Positions 23,328 through 35,070 are shown, counted from the first letter of the stretch. The stretch is 64,000 bases of DNA from Clavaria fumosa (GCA_951802425.1 OX637801.1:1426001-1490000), one strand, 5' to 3'. The notes: a model not told the origin generated them from the letters alone. Made by a program: numbers and translations.

Positions 23328-26300
23328 ATGTCTGCAATCTTCAAAGGAGGCCAGTCGAATCCATACGACGAAATCGTCGGTCAGTGTGTTTGCTTGATCC
23401 CTGACTGCCTTGCAGACTTACAACTTCTCGTTGCTCAGTTAAAACCACTGATGAGAACTTGACAACCGAGAATTGGGAGCTCATTCTGAACCTTTGTGAC
23501 AAAGTCCAGGATGAAGGCTCCACAGGGTACAAACTTTCTACACATTACGCGGGAAAGGCCAACTAATTGAGTGGACCTGATCTAGCGCTTACAGCGTTAT
23601 CGCCTCCGTGTTGAAAAGGCTCACCCACCGGATTCCAAACGTGCAACTCTATGCGTTGACTTTAGTCGAAGCACTGTCCAAGAATTGCGGTCATGACATC
23701 CACCGTGAAATTGCTTCTCGTGCTTTTACGCAAGGCTTGGAGAAACTGATCGCTGATCGGGTTCGTCGACTTGCCGAATTCCATGAATCGATACAAACTG
23801 TTCGCCCCTCATGCGCAGACTACGCACGAAAAAGTGAGACGCAGGGCCCTTGGCCTAATTGCCGCATGGACTGCGGAATTCAGCGATGATTCTACGCTGG
23901 GCATAATGGAGGATTGCTACAACAATCTCAAGGCCAAAGGTGCGTGTGGTTCATCGTCTCTATCGTCGTGTGTATGTGTGACTTCGCCTACAGACTATAG
24001 TTTTGAAGCACCCCAAGAACCCCCTCCCCCTACCGTCGACGATGAAGTCCGCAGAAAAGAAGAGGAAGAGCTCCAGCGTGCATTAGAAATGTCCGTGCGT
24101 GACAAGGGAGGCCGCGACCATTGGGAGCAATATTCTGCGTACGGCGGCGCGTCTTCCAGTTCAGCTGGTGCCGCTGCCTCCAGCTCCTCATCGGCGCATC
24201 ATGCATCGCCAAGTTCAGACGCGTCGGCTCATCAGGCAAATCAAGGGGCCACCGCCGGCTACGTTCCCGCTCAATCAATCGCGCCTGCCCATACTGTGTC
24301 GTCTAACATTCACCGCACGGCGAGCGTCAAGAGCGACGTATCTACTTCATCTTCACTTGCACCGACCGCGACGCCCCAACAGCTAAGCTCCGTAGTGACC
24401 CGTGTCCGAGCGCTATACACATTCGTGCCGACTGACGCCGGTGAACTAGCATTTGAGAAGGGCGAGATCATCAAAGTAGTGGATCGGGGATACAAGGATT
24501 GGTGGCGTGGTCAGCTCAAGGGGAGAACTGGTATCTTTCCAGTTAATTACGTGGTAATTACATCTCATGCATCAACTTTTTCCGTCGTCAATTTGATGAC
24601 ATTGATCTCTGCAGGAGGCGATGCCAGAACCGACGGCGGCCGAGCTCGCCAAGGAAGCAGAGCACGAGGCTGCGGTTTTCGCCCAAGCTGTGAACGTCGA
24701 TAGACTTCTGACCATGTTGCGGACCTGGGATTCTACCAAAGATAATCTTGCGGATGACGAAGAGATCCAGGTACGGCAGACGTCCTTTGTGTCCAGCGTT
24801 CTCAACCAAAACTTTGAACAGGAACTCTACCGGACTTGTATGAGCGTGCGTCCGAAAATTGTCAAGTTGATTGATAAGTACAGTCAGAAGCGAGGTACGT
24901 GATTGATTGCTCAATCATAAACAACAACTCACGATCACAACAGCTGACCTTGTGTCTATGAATGAAAGCTTCGTGAGAGCAAGGACGATTTTCGACAGAA
25001 TGATGGAGGAAAGTCTCGCAAGGCATACTGGAGGTACGTCTTTTGTATTGGCGTTGTTGGGTCACCTCAATTCATAACAATTGAAAGCATTCGATCCGAG
25101 ATCTTCATATGGCCCCCAAGCATCGCAGGGCTTCGGTTGGAGTCCGCCTTTGTACGACCAATCTGGTTACAGCACGTACCTGCCTGCTGGTCCAGCTTAT
25201 CCACCGTCTCCTGAAGCTCCCTACCCTCCACCTCAGTTCTCTCACGCTGATGCCGCGGCCTATCCATATGCGCAACCATACCCCGGACAGCCCCCCGGTG
25301 CCTATCCTCGAACTGGTTCCTTTCCCCCAACACAATCTCATCCTGCCCCGGCGCAGCAGCCGACGCCAGCGCAGCACGCGGCGCAAGTCGGCAGGAAGGC
25401 CTCTGTCCGCGAGCCCCAAGCGCATCATGATACTCCTGTCGCGCAGCAGGCACATTCAGCCGGAGCTCAGCAGCCTTATTCTCAGTCAACCGCAATCCAA
25501 TATCAAGCGGGGCAAGAGCTATCGCAAGTCCCACCGTCTGCGGTGTCTCAGGCTCGAGGGCAAATGCCACCATCCCGACAATCCAGCACAGGACAACAAA
25601 TGGCTGGTCCTCCTTACGTCTACGACCCGAACGGCGTGTATCCGGATCCGAATGCACAAGCCTGGGCACAGTATTACGCTCAAGGAGGCACAGATCCTAC
25701 CGGTGCCGCCTACTTCATTTCCGTTCCCGGCTTGACGGACAAGGCGCAGCATAATCACCCTCAACTCGCACAAGAACAGCTGCAGCAAGCTCAACAAGCT
25801 CAACAAGCTCAACAAGCTCAACAAGCTCAACAAGCTCAACAAGCTCAACAAACTCAACAAGTTCAGCAAACTCAGCAACCTCAGCCTTCATCCGTCCTTG
25901 CTGCAGCCAACTCGAGCACGTCATCACTTCAAAGCGCTGCGTCGGGTGTAGGCCCCTTACAGCAAGCAGGGCCCAATGAAGCCTTGAGTTACATGAGTCC
26001 CCTAGCCCAACCTCAGTTGCAATCTGATGTTAATCCTACCTTGCCTGTTGATCGTTCTGGTCAAGCAGCAAACGGATATGCTGCTCTCGGGCGATCCCCC
26101 AGTACTGCGCGCGTACCGTGGACCCTTCATCAGCAGGACTCGCAAACTTCTCTTCCAACCCCGCCATATGGCAATTCGCAACTCGATATATCCCAGGATG
26201 GTCCCCCCGTGGGTTCCTCAACGCTTCAGCAATCGGAAATGCCTGGTTCATACCAGAGTCTACCGCAAGGAGGCGGTGGCGTGGCCTCACCGGATTATCA

Positions 26301-26400
26301 GCAGTATGGCGCTCTGCCCCTAAGGTTTGCAGGGGTGACGCTCAAGGACGAGCCTCCGAGTTCATCTAGCGGTCCGCAGCCTACCCCGCAGCTCCTGTAA
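23328..26400 (+). CDS. HSE1: ESCRT-0 subunit Hse1 (STAM homologue)
   Basis: Class E vacuolar-sorting protein that, with Vps27, gathers ubiquitinated cargo on endosomes. Starts MSAIFKGGQSNPYDEIV. VHS domain: TTENWELILNLCDKVQDEGS, VLKRLTHRIPNVQLYALTLV, EALSKNCGHDIHREIASRAF. A ubiquitin-interacting motif follows (EEEELQRALEMSVRD, near 24060-24105). After a Ser/Ala/His linker comes an SH3 domain (VRALYTFVPTDAGELAFEKG, KDWWRGQLKGRTGIFPVNYV, about 24400-24550), then a GAT-like helical region (FAQAVNVDRLLTMLRTWDST, VSMNESFVRARTIFDRMMEE). The long tail (from about 25090) is Pro/Tyr/Gln-rich with a nine-base microsatellite coding Gln-Gln-Ala. Several short introns; TAA at 26398-26400. All domains in the family's order. 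Confidence 0.93.
25788..25875 (+). repeat. nine-base coding microsatellite (CAACAAGCT)n
   Basis: About seven exact tandem copies of CAACAAGCT plus degenerate flanking copies inside HSE1, encoding a Gln-Gln-Ala tract. In frame, so length changes alter the protein without breaking it. Confidence 0.9.
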
Positions 26401-26771
26401 AGTATAGGTTTAGCGGTTTAAACCAGGCAAGGGGAGGCTAGATGAGGGAGTTATGTTGGCACACTTTTCTCAATCTCGTGTTCAGAATCGCCCTTTCGTA
26501 CTTATGATCATGTAAGTGGAATTCCGTGTAATTTGCCGCCTTGCTGCTGCCCCATACCCATGCTATTCTACGTACGTGAAATTTATCTATGCAAGGCGTA
26601 CGCGATGTACTTTCAGTAGCTTAGGCATGTCATCGCGCGTTCGGATATTTCCCTGTCTCTTCCATCATCGCGACTTCGGCCCCAAAGCCCACGCTTAAGC
26701 ACAGGCAGATAGGAAGTCGAGTTGTACATCCGTGAGGAGTAGATGTGGATCCAGATCCCGCGTACTACAAT
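26401..26771. other. intergenic, convergent 3' ends
   Basis: Space between the HSE1 stop and the DAP3 stop on the opposite strand. Holds both 3' UTRs; nothing else seen. Confidence 0.5.
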
Positions 26772-28656
26772 CTAACAGTTGGTAACTAACGTAGATAGTA
26801 GTCCCTTCCATACGAAGTCTTTTGGATTCCCGCTTGCTTCGCTATACTTTGACAAGAAGAGTTCATCGTTAGGCACTGGAAGAAATATTTCAGATAACCC
26901 AGAATTCTGGCTTTGAAGCAGACCAACGTACAAGAATGAAGCGCGCGATCTTTCGTCCACAGTTCGAATAGCGCTGCGGCCTCTGGAACGCTTAGTTTCC
27001 GGGGGACTTGGTATGCACGTAGGCCACGCGCGTATTCTGCCAGCAGAGCTGAACGCTTCTCGTAGGGCCCGACATGCCTATCAGGGAGCAAGCCTAGCGC
27101 CTCTGTCAGCTCTAGAGGCAGTTGGAAATCGACGTGAGACGAAGAGACGGCGCCTAAGAAGGCCCCACGAGTCTAAATTGCATAAGCGGAGATGCATCAA
27201 ACGAAAACTAATTTGATTACTTACCAGGACCTTTTTACCGCTTGCATACTCCATGAGCAGGCGAGGCACCGAGAGGTGGAATGACTTGATCAGCTTGAAA
27301 TGAACGTCACGATAGGCTGTACGGCAATACAAGGCTTGGAAATCATCCACTGCTATAAGGACTGGGTACCTGATGTGCCGCTGAGGGACAAGACGCGGTG
27401 AAAGCAACGGCTTGAAACTCACTGTTGCTGCTTCCCTAGCTCTGTAAAGAGGATCGACAAGATTACTGGAGCGAGAGAGCTGTCCTTGAGGCCTATCGAA
27501 ATGATATCTGCGAGTGGAGTGCCTGCGGGACGCGTGGTATGGCGGTCGATGTAGTGTTCATCTTGCGTTCGAAGAGAAGAAAGAGCGGCGGTGTTGCAAT
27601 TCAGCATGCGTCGAAGGGACTGCGATGCGAAAGAGGGTTGAAGATAAGTTTGTGTTCTCAAGTCGTACGTGTAGACGGTGGTCGAATTGACCAAATTGAT
27701 GGCTTGCAAAAAAGGGCTTGTCAGATGATGGTGCAGGGCTCCAATACGCGGCCCACCTCGAGGGACGTAGAAGACGATCCAGCCTTTCGATATGCAATAT
27801 TCTACGGCTTGTAATAATAAGTGGCTCTTCCCGTTCCCAGGCTCACCAGCTGGGAAGGATATTTACTGATTGGCGCTGCTAACGGTAGAGGACAAGCAGA
27901 GGAAAAACACTGACTTAACACCATCCGCGTGTCATTGCTAGATTTGGTCTCTGCAACATCTAATATGTCCAAAATCTCGACAGTCGCATTCCGTATCAAA
28001 GAGCATGGCTTTGACAACAGCCGAAACTACACCGACGTCCTGAACTGCGAAGTGACGAGGACAATCTGATGCATACGCACCTCAAGCAGCATGTTTCTTG
28101 GCAGACCAAACAACTCTATTGCATCTTTGCCATCCATTGGGTAGGCCATGACTTTAGCAGGTATTCGATGCTTCAAAGCCTCCTGGTACGCGAACCATAT
28201 GTCATGATTGATTGAACATCGTAGACAGAGAAACACATACAGCGTTGAATAAAGGTAACTTCGACTCTTCTTCAGCCGGAATTGGTGCAAAAAGACTATG
28301 GGATAATTGATTGGCAGGGAGGGTTTTGAAAATCTTCCAGGAAAGTTAGGTGAGACGCTGCGATGGTAAGGAGAAGGGCGTACCCCAGGATATTTTTCTT
28401 TTCTAACCTCCTCTCTGATAAGCGATTTCTTGCTCTTTCCCTTGCTCTTTCCTATCCGAAACTTCCGCCCTGCTCAAGTCTGGGCATCATAGTTTTGAGG
28501 AAGTAGCTGGACATACTCACTACCGGTCTTTGTGGCCGCCGGTCTCGTTACCTCCGACTCATGGTTGTATCTGGAAAACGAGAGCGAGACGCGAGAAGAT
28601 AGACCCTCAAATACAACAGATTGTAACGTCCGGCAGGGTGAAGACAAGATAGACAT
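26772..28656 (-). CDS. DAP3: mitochondrial small-subunit ribosomal protein mS29 (DAP3)
   Basis: GTP-binding protein of the mitochondrial ribosomal small subunit. N-terminus MSILSSPCRTLQSVVFEGLS is Ser/Arg-rich and acid-free, like a mitochondrial presequence. P-loop GEPGNGKSHLLLQAVEYC lies near 27794-27850; then KGWIVFYVPR, YTYDLRTQTYLQPSFASQSL, and Walker B-like YPVLIAVDDFQALYCRTAYR (about 27330-27370). SVPRLLMEYASGKKVL and the late segment PRKLSVPEAAALFELWTKDR follow; the last exon encodes NDELFLSKYSEASGNPKDFV and ends TNC. Many small introns. Motif order and length fit DAP3/Rsm23. Exons around 27900-28500 were not all assigned. Confidence 0.85.
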
Positions 28657-28893
28657 GACGATCTAAACGCGTCCCCGACTTTCCCCCCTCAAGGTTTCCG
28701 CCACCACGTGATTCAAATGCACACCAACGCCCGTTTCTACGCCCTCGAGAATTTCTGAATAGTGGTATGAGTTGTAGTTGTGTGAGAGCAATAGGAAAGC
28801 TCCAGATCTCAATGTCGTCCTGCTCGCACAGCAGCTAATTGAGCCACGCAAAAATCATGCATCGTGTGATCTCCTACGAGAATACAAAATAAC

Positions 28894-29619
28894 TCATGCG
28901 TCAGCGCTAGGCTTGGCTCTCTTCGGCGCACTGGTGTTCTCCCTAGAAGTACAACTACACATCAGAGCACGAACTCCATGACGGTAAAGTGAAATCAAAC
29001 CTGAAGCCATTTTTGAATCGTCGCGGGACATGCTTCAAATATCTCATCCTGCCGGTCCCTGTTGTCTTTCGGCGCTTCGCCTTCTGACCCCATTCGTACG
29101 AGCGCAGCTTAGCTGCGGGATAGCCACATTGTGCGCATTCTACGGAAGCACAAAGAAGCGCGTGAGTCAAGACAGCGTGAGCGCCCGCAAATGGAGGGCG
29201 TACTATGGTGTTGTATGTGGAAGGCACGGCGGCCACAGCGCCGGCACAGTGTGTGTGACTTGGTATGGCGTTTTCTGCATACAAAGGGGGATGAGGATGG
29301 CTTATAAATTATGGGTGTGAGGACGGAAGGCGCACCCAAAGGCGGAGGTGCCTAGGCGGATGAAGCTACATCAGAAGACGCAACGTCGACGGGACATGGT
29401 GGTACAGCAACAGACCTTTACTCTGCAATCGAAATATTCATTAGATTTGTATTCAACAATTTTCAGCACACAAAAAGCAGATAGGGCCAGGCCAAGATGC
29501 AAGGAGGTCCGTCATCTGATCCACGACTGATCCATCCATCTTCCAGAACCGCATGAACGGCTCTCCGGGCTCGACTCGCAACACATCTATGTCATTCCAA
29601 GGACACGAAGACTCACCAT
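28894..29619 (-). CDS. RPL37: 60S ribosomal protein eL37
   Basis: Zinc-binding cytosolic large-subunit protein. Assembled from six exons: an ATG-only exon (29617-29619, followed at once by GTGAGT), a 7-nt exon (29416-29422), a 16-nt exon (29336-29351), then [40 protein letters not shown] and [20 protein letters not shown], ending [15 protein letters not shown] with TGA 28894-28896. The product begins [17 protein letters not shown], which matches eL37 from yeast to man, and the four zinc cysteines (CRRC and CAQC) are present. Length about 90 residues is exact for the family. Because almost the whole 5' half is split into tiny exons, simple open-frame scans miss the start. Confidence 0.93.
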
Positions 29620-29750
29620 TTCGACGGTTGTGTTGGGATTTCAACGAGGCGACAGGTTGACTGAAGCGCAGAGCGGGCGATTGGGTGTTGTGACTGTGAC
29701 TGTGATTGTGACATTCCTGACGATTTGCTTATGTAAATTGTAAGTATCCT

Positions 29751-30756
29751 ATGCCCCCGCTACGCGAGGTTGAGCGTCGATCCTCGAATGCAGCTCGAAG
29801 CAACGGCACGATTGAGGCTGTCCCTGTTCCAGAGAACTCAATATATAAGCGTTTGACTGGTGCAGATAATATACGCCTCGCAGAATTTGTCCTTTCACAG
29901 CAGGGCAGCTACTTTCCATCGTGCGTTGTGATTACTTGACTGATCTTATAAGAACTCAACGCGACGTCAGTGCGCAGACACTGCACTCAGTCATTGCTAA
30001 TGAGCAGGTGCCTAACACGCTTGCGAAAGCGGAAGAGAAGCTCAAAGTAGTGAATGAATCACATCTCAAAGACCTACAGAAATTGTACGCCATACAGGCA
30101 GAAGAGTATGGCCAGGAAGCGCTCGATCGGTATCTCTCTGTGGACAGCGAGACAGGCTATTGGGCAAAAGGAGGCGATGATCCCCTTCCTTCAGAGAGCC
30201 ACGCCGAACACGAGGTCAGTCGCGCGATCCGCATATGACAGATGTTCATCACGGTGGTCAGTCGAGCCTAATCTCCCCCGTCCTGCATTGCAGAGGTTGT
30301 ATCGAGTCACACGGTTACCGTGGCAAACTGAAAATTCTTGGTCTGCATCCGTCTCTCGACTTCGCCAAGCTCATCTACTGGCTGTTCAGCCGTTGCATAA
30401 GCGCCGCGCCGCTCTTGCAGCGCAAGACAACGCTGAGCTTCGGAGGCGAAAGGCTCAGTTTCCCACATCGAAGGAGGAGTGGCGCGCCGCAGAGCCGGGC
30501 TTGCAACGGAGGGTCGCAAATTTCCTCATGCTCGATGCGAGCGGGAAAGATAAGGTGATGAGTAGATGGGGTTGGGCATGGCGACAAGTCAAGCCGCTAT
30601 GCGACGACTACGACAAGGATGTGAGCACCACCCGTCATCTTTCGTCCTCGGTACAGGCTTACGTTAGTCTAGAGCAATTTTGCGGCCGAAGTGCAAGCCA
30701 AAGCGAAGGAAATTGAAGTGCAGGACCCCAGGCGAAGACACAGCGGCACAACGTGA
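29751..30756 (+). CDS. unknown protein with coiled-coil segment
   Basis: I do not recognise this gene. It is divergent from eL37 with 131 bp between start codons. Starts MPPLREVERRSSNAARSNGT, then EAVPVPENSIYKRLTGADNI. Exon 2 encodes a helical, charged stretch (TLAKAEEKLKVVNESHLKDL, QKLYAIQAEEYGQEALDRYL). Exon 3, after an intron at 30215-30292, gives RLYRVTRLPWQTENSWSASV, a basic helix with HKRRAALAAQDNAELRRRKA, and RVANFLMLDASGKDKVMSRW. A last intron (about 30622-30675) leads to SNFAAEVQAKAKEIEVQDPR and TGA 30754-30756. About 260 residues, soluble, Lys/Arg/Glu-rich. Consistent splice joins support a real gene; function unknown. Confidence 0.6.
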
Positions 30757-31285
30757 TAGCTACGCCACTTCTTGCGGTTTACCGAGTTAGTATCCTCCCC
30801 CCCCTTCGGGCTCAGAGTTGGCCCGCTGGTCCCCTTATCTCGGTCTTTTGATATCGTCCGCCCAGAATCTAGACAGCATTCTGACATGTTCATTGACATC
30901 CACGCCTCAAGTTGACTCGGAGCCCTATCCTGTACTTTTACAGCAAATAGAAAGAACCCTGGGTTTCCACGCATATCAGCTGAGCCCTCAAAGCTGCCAG
31001 CAAACATTTCTCCGACGTTTTCTGCCTCTTCTCAGGACTCGGATGTAATGTGGCTGGCAGCGCCAAGTGTTAGGGATGGGCGAGCTCCAGTTGGATGCGA
31101 TTGCGGCAAATCTCAATCACCGCCGCAGCAGCTTTCCAGCTCTTTTCCCATGACTCACCCGTTCTTGTTCTGGTCCTTATAAATTGGACCTGTCAAAGCC
31201 TGACTCGTGAGCCCGATGTAAACAAGGCCTGTTCTTCACCAGTGCCCAAGCTCCCGCTCCACTACCGTTGCTGTACAAATATCGC
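30757..31285. other. intergenic
   Basis: Upstream region of the Bud6-like gene. Contains a TATA box at 31178-31185 (listed separately). No other feature seen. Confidence 0.5.
31178..31185 (+). promoter_or_regulatory. TATA box of the Bud6-domain gene
   Basis: TTATAAAT about 100 bp upstream of the ATG at 31286, in a region with no competing upstream ORF. Confidence 0.45.
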
Positions 31286-31958
31286 ATGTCTGTAGATATG
31301 CACGCATATCCATCAACGAACACTCGCTACTCGTCCTCGAGTTCCCAAAATCCACCGTGCAAGGAGTCCACCCCTGATGAGTCCAAGGATCCGTGCACAA
31401 GCTATAACTACGACGAGCCTAATTCGAGCAACTCCTCCAACGGCTGGGGTCTGTCGACACAATCATCCGTGCGTTTCTTATGTCCTTTACCACCTCAATC
31501 AGCGTCCTCATACTGTGATCTAATCAGCGAAACCCGGAAGACGTCGCCACGGCCGTGAAGGCGTTGCTTGTAGGCACAAAACAACTGCAGGACATCCTAC
31601 GGAAGTGGAGCATAGGACAGGGGACTGAGGAGGCAGTAAGTGATGTGTACGTTCGGATAGGGACGGACTTCAACACTGTGGTGCATGCATTCACGCGACT
31701 CGGCATCGACATGAGGTGAGTGGTTACTGTCCCAACGTCATTTTATCCTGGTCAGTTTTACGGTTCCTTCCCGGATACAGTGACCTCCAGTCGGTGCCGA
31801 AAGATTTGCGCTCCGTGTTGGAGCAGTGTCTTGGGGAAGAGCCAAAGCCGCAAACGTTGAGCGAGTATATGCCCGAGGTGAGGCAAATACTGTACGTGCT
31901 ACTGGAGGGCCTCAAGGCGAGACAGCCTCTATGGAAGGCGGCCAGCGGGCGAGCGTAA
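31286..31958 (+). CDS. BUD6: Bud6/Aip3 N-terminal-domain protein (short)
   Basis: Bud6/Aip3 is an actin- and formin-binding polarity factor. Three exons. A Ser/Asn-rich leader (MSVDMHAYPSTNTRY) leads, after an intron at about 31469-31527, to NPEDVATAVKALLVGTKQLQ, DILRKWSIGQGTEEAVSDVY, VRIGTDFNTVVHAFTRLGID, then after an intron at about 31715-31780 to DLQSVPKDLRSVLEQCLGEE and YMPEVRQILYVLLEGLKARQ. This corresponds to the conserved N-terminal helical domain of Bud6. It ends at TAA 31956-31958 after only about 185 residues, while yeast and fission-yeast Bud6 are much longer with a C-terminal actin/formin-binding core. The next gene lies 450 bp on in the opposite orientation, so no room remains for that core. 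Either a genuine short form or a misjudged last exon. Confidence 0.75.
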
Positions 31959-32404
31959 AAGTTAGTTCTCGTGGGTAATCGGACTCGTCTCATTGTAATC
32001 CAACGTGTACCGTAATCGCTACAGTGATGTATGGGATTCCTCGCTGGGGCTCTGTATGACCAGAAAATGTAACAAAAACTGATTAGCTATCCAATCTGTG
32101 GGTGATTTTCGACGATGGACAGCATGCCCAGTCATTGCATCTCCTTCTCCTCGACTGCGTCTCCGAGCGAAGAGAGTAGAACCCGTCATGGAATGTTTGG
32201 GGACATCTTCGAGCATCGAGTTGACTGCAGAAGAATGCCTTCTCCCAAACTCGTGCTTGTATCCGGTGAGATGGTCCGTGCGTGGGACACAAAACGTGAT
32301 CGTGTCGTCACATGATTTTTGTACATCTCAATAGTCTACACTTTGTATGTATATGTATATACTCATAGTCTCATACTGTAGTGGTATCTCTTCAAACATA
32401 AATG
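31959..32404. other. intergenic, convergent 3' ends
   Basis: AT-rich near 32330-32400 with alternating ATGT/TATA runs, typical of 3' flanks. No coding signal for a Bud6 C-terminal part was found. Confidence 0.5.
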
Positions 32405-34579
32405 TCATAACAGCTCAGAATTGCCTGAAAGCGAAAGCGTGTCAGACGCGAGCGTCATCACACCTGCCACTTCCAGGTGCAAAGTGCCTCCGGCCTTGTC
32501 GCTCAGCTCTAACAAGTTGTCCCAACGTCTCGCCCTCTCCCGCTCCTCCTCGGACATCACCTTGTCTGTGTTCCGCTCGCCACGCTTAATTCTCGTGCGT
32601 CCCGAGTACGTATTCGCGCGACGCAGCAGCTGCGAAGAAGCGGGGGGACGAAGTTCGCTGCCCTTGCGAGCAAGCGACGTCTGCAGCGGGAAGCGGCGAG
32701 TCGCGATTTTCTCCACAAGGGAGGGTGAGCGAGTCAATGTGGGCGCAGAAGCGGAACTGGGCTGTTGAGTAGGCGCCGCCGTGCGCGACAGCAGACCCAG
32801 CGACGGCCGTCTCATTAACAGGTTTCTGGCAAACGTGGGCGCGGACGAAGATTTCGATGACTTGATGCTCAAGGCTCGGGCGATGACGCCACGTTCTGCC
32901 GTGCTCTCGCTGTTAACAGGATCTGCCGCGGGAATGGCAGGTTGTGAGGGGAGCGGATGACCGCCGTCCACATCAGGGGCTTTGGTCGGGGGCGGGACGT
33001 CTGGTCTACTTTGAGTACTTGGTCTACGGCGAGGAAAGGGCAAAGGGAGGAGAGGCGCAGGTGGAGTTGAGGCAAGAAAGTCTTCACTAGGCTCTTGCTC
33101 TCTACGAATGGGTATGGGCTTCACGCTGGAGGCCGGTTTCTCTTCGAAGTCCAAGTCTAAGCGACGCAGCTCGGAAGGTGGTATGATGTGCTTTTCCAAA
33201 AAACTGCTTTGTATCATAGGGTCTGGAGGTGGGGCAGGGAAACCATCGAGGGAAGGTGACGTCGGGCACGTAGTGCAGCTTTCAAATGCCGAGGAAAGGT
33301 CAGGGGACACGGGCGGAGATAGTTCACTTTGGCCGATCATCTCCCTTCTGGTGGTCCGAGGGCCTCTGGTTCGTTTATTCGACCTATCGATGGACGATAG
33401 CGATGGGCGTGACTCGATGGAACATGGCATATTGTCGAACGGAGTGGTGCGTCCCGGCAAGTGCGATACTTCGTTGATGTGGCGGTGTGTATCTTTCGAA
33501 GTCCCATTTGGTATGCGCTCTACGGATGTTTGAACTCTAGTGGAGGGATTACTGGGATGTGGTAAGTCGTTCAGGCATGATGGCGAAGATCGTCGCTTTC
33601 GAAGAGTATTCTTCGGACGCCGTGGTCGGGGGCTCGGTTGCGGAGAGAACACCTGGACAAGCGCTTTCGCCAATCGTCGGGCTACCAGCTTCGGTGTATT
33701 CTCTGGCTCACGTTTCTCCTTGCCGAAGTCCGGCGGTGTCTTCTCTAAGCTTCGGTGGCAAAGCGAATTGCTCGCGCGGTGCGGCGCACGGTCCTCCAAT
33801 TTGTCCTGAAGCTTCGGATCGGAAGAAGCGGCTGTTGTTGTTGCCTCGTTCTCGTCATTCAAATGCGAACCCAGTTGCTTCTCGCAGTGGCGCGTGGAAG
33901 GAGAGTGGGAGGAAACACGGTTCACTGACCCCTGAGACGAACAAGGGGCACCTTTTCGCCGACGTCGGCGAGCCTTGTACGCTTTAGCTGCCGCTTCAGC
34001 GAACACCAGGAGAGCATCGGATGGGAATTCTTCCGTAAAGTCGTCGGCGCCTGAGTGAGAGGTCCTTGTATTCTCTAGCCGGCCGGACGTCTTCCGCAGC
34101 TCGGGTGCTATAACTGTAATGGCAAGAGGTTGCTTCTGCTCGACCACAGATGAATGATCTGAAGAACTTGAGTCCTGTCCGTGGATGTCAATACTGGCAG
34201 GGAAAGCGTGTGCAATGGAGATGGACGGAGGAGCTTTGCTGGACAAGAGAGATGAGCCTCCGGACATGCCAGCTGATGGCGAAGTTGCATTCAAGGATGG
34301 AGGCATTGCCGGTGATTTCGTATGTTGATACACGCCTGGCTGGCGGGATGTAAGTGCGGGAGATGGCGATGCGAGGAGCGCTGGTTTGCTGAGAAGCCGC
34401 CGCACGTCGAGCGCTACAGGATCGACACGCGACGACTGTTGGTGGTCGAGGTCAAGATGTGCGCAATTTCGGTGTACAGCTGCTGCCTGTGGCCACGAAG
34501 GGAAGGATCCTGCACCTTCCTGGGTGATAGACGAAGAATGTGGTTGCACCGTTTGAGAAGCAAGAGAGGGCGCCTGCAT
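32405..34579 (-). CDS. long disordered protein, unknown
   Basis: A single open frame of 724 codons from an ATG at 34579, with no intron needed. No family recognised. It is almost wholly low-complexity: Ser, Pro, Arg and Thr dominate. Basic clusters occur (KAYKARRRRRKGAP; PRPRRPKNTLRKRRSSP). Only the extreme C-terminus looks folded or conserved: TRIKRGERNTDKVMSEEERE, then RARRWDNLLELSDKAGGTLH, LEVAGVMTLASDTLSLSGN. The RxxS and SP sites suggest heavy phosphorylation. Basidiomycete genomes carry many lineage-specific proteins of this build. Location near a Bud6-domain gene could hint at polarity or cell cycle, but that is a guess. A small upstream exon cannot be excluded. Confidence 0.6.
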   Translation of the reverse strand: MQAPSLASQTVQPHSSSITQEGAGSFPSWPQAAAVHRNCAHLDLDHQQSSRVDPVALDVRRLLSKPALLASPSPALTSRQPGVYQHTKSPAMPPSLNATSPSAGMSGGSSLLSSKAPPSISIAHAFPASIDIHGQDSSSSDHSSVVEQKQPLAITVIAPELRKTSGRLENTRTSHSGADDFTEEFPSDALLVFAEAAAKAYKARRRRRKGAPCSSQGSVNRVSSHSPSTRHCEKQLGSHLNDENEATTTAASSDPKLQDKLEDRAPHRASNSLCHRSLEKTPPDFGKEKREPENTPKLVARRLAKALVQVFSPQPSPRPRRPKNTLRKRRSSPSCLNDLPHPSNPSTRVQTSVERIPNGTSKDTHRHINEVSHLPGRTTPFDNMPCSIESRPSLSSIDRSNKRTRGPRTTRREMIGQSELSPPVSPDLSSAFESCTTCPTSPSLDGFPAPPPDPMIQSSFLEKHIIPPSELRRLDLDFEEKPASSVKPIPIRREQEPSEDFLASTPPAPLLPLPFPRRRPSTQSRPDVPPPTKAPDVDGGHPLPSQPAIPAADPVNSESTAERGVIARALSIKSSKSSSAPTFARNLLMRRPSLGLLSRTAAPTQQPSSASAPTLTRSPSLVEKIATRRFPLQTSLARKGSELRPPASSQLLRRANTYSGRTRIKRGERNTDKVMSEEERERARRWDNLLELSDKAGGTLHLEVAGVMTLASDTLSLSGNSELL

Positions 34580-35070
34580 AAGACATCAGAGATGTCAGGT
34601 TTCGCCCTTTTCAAAGTGCTCACGGAGACAGGGCATACCTGCCGGCGGCAGTCAAATTTATGGTAAACGAGTGGATGAAATTGTCTAGGTTTTGAAAGAC
34701 TTGAGGCGTAAGAATTCGATGATTCGGAAATGCGGAATGGGAATTGCGAAGGTAGGTCTGTATAGACCTGCATAGATTACAGAGGAGTAAATGGAGTGAG
34801 AAATGATGGGCAGCAATAAGTGATGGAGCTGGTATACTTTTTTTTTTGCCTCGTTGCAGGCCCTAAGATCTGAAGCATGAACATGAGGAATGTTTTGGGC
34901 GGGCGCGAGGCAAGGTTGCCATGCCTCCCGAGCACTGCAAGGGTAGAGCCGGCTCAATATGAAGCTCCAAGGGGGCTTTGATCACATCCCTACGTGTAAC
35001 ATCACGGGATCTGAAAAGATCTGAAATTTTGGCGAAATTTTGGCTGCAGGCGACAGTCAGCAACGCAACG
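34580..35070. other. divergent intergenic region
   Basis: Upstream of both the disordered-protein gene and TYR1. Contains a T10 tract near 34838-34847. No TATA box clear enough to list. Confidence 0.45.
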
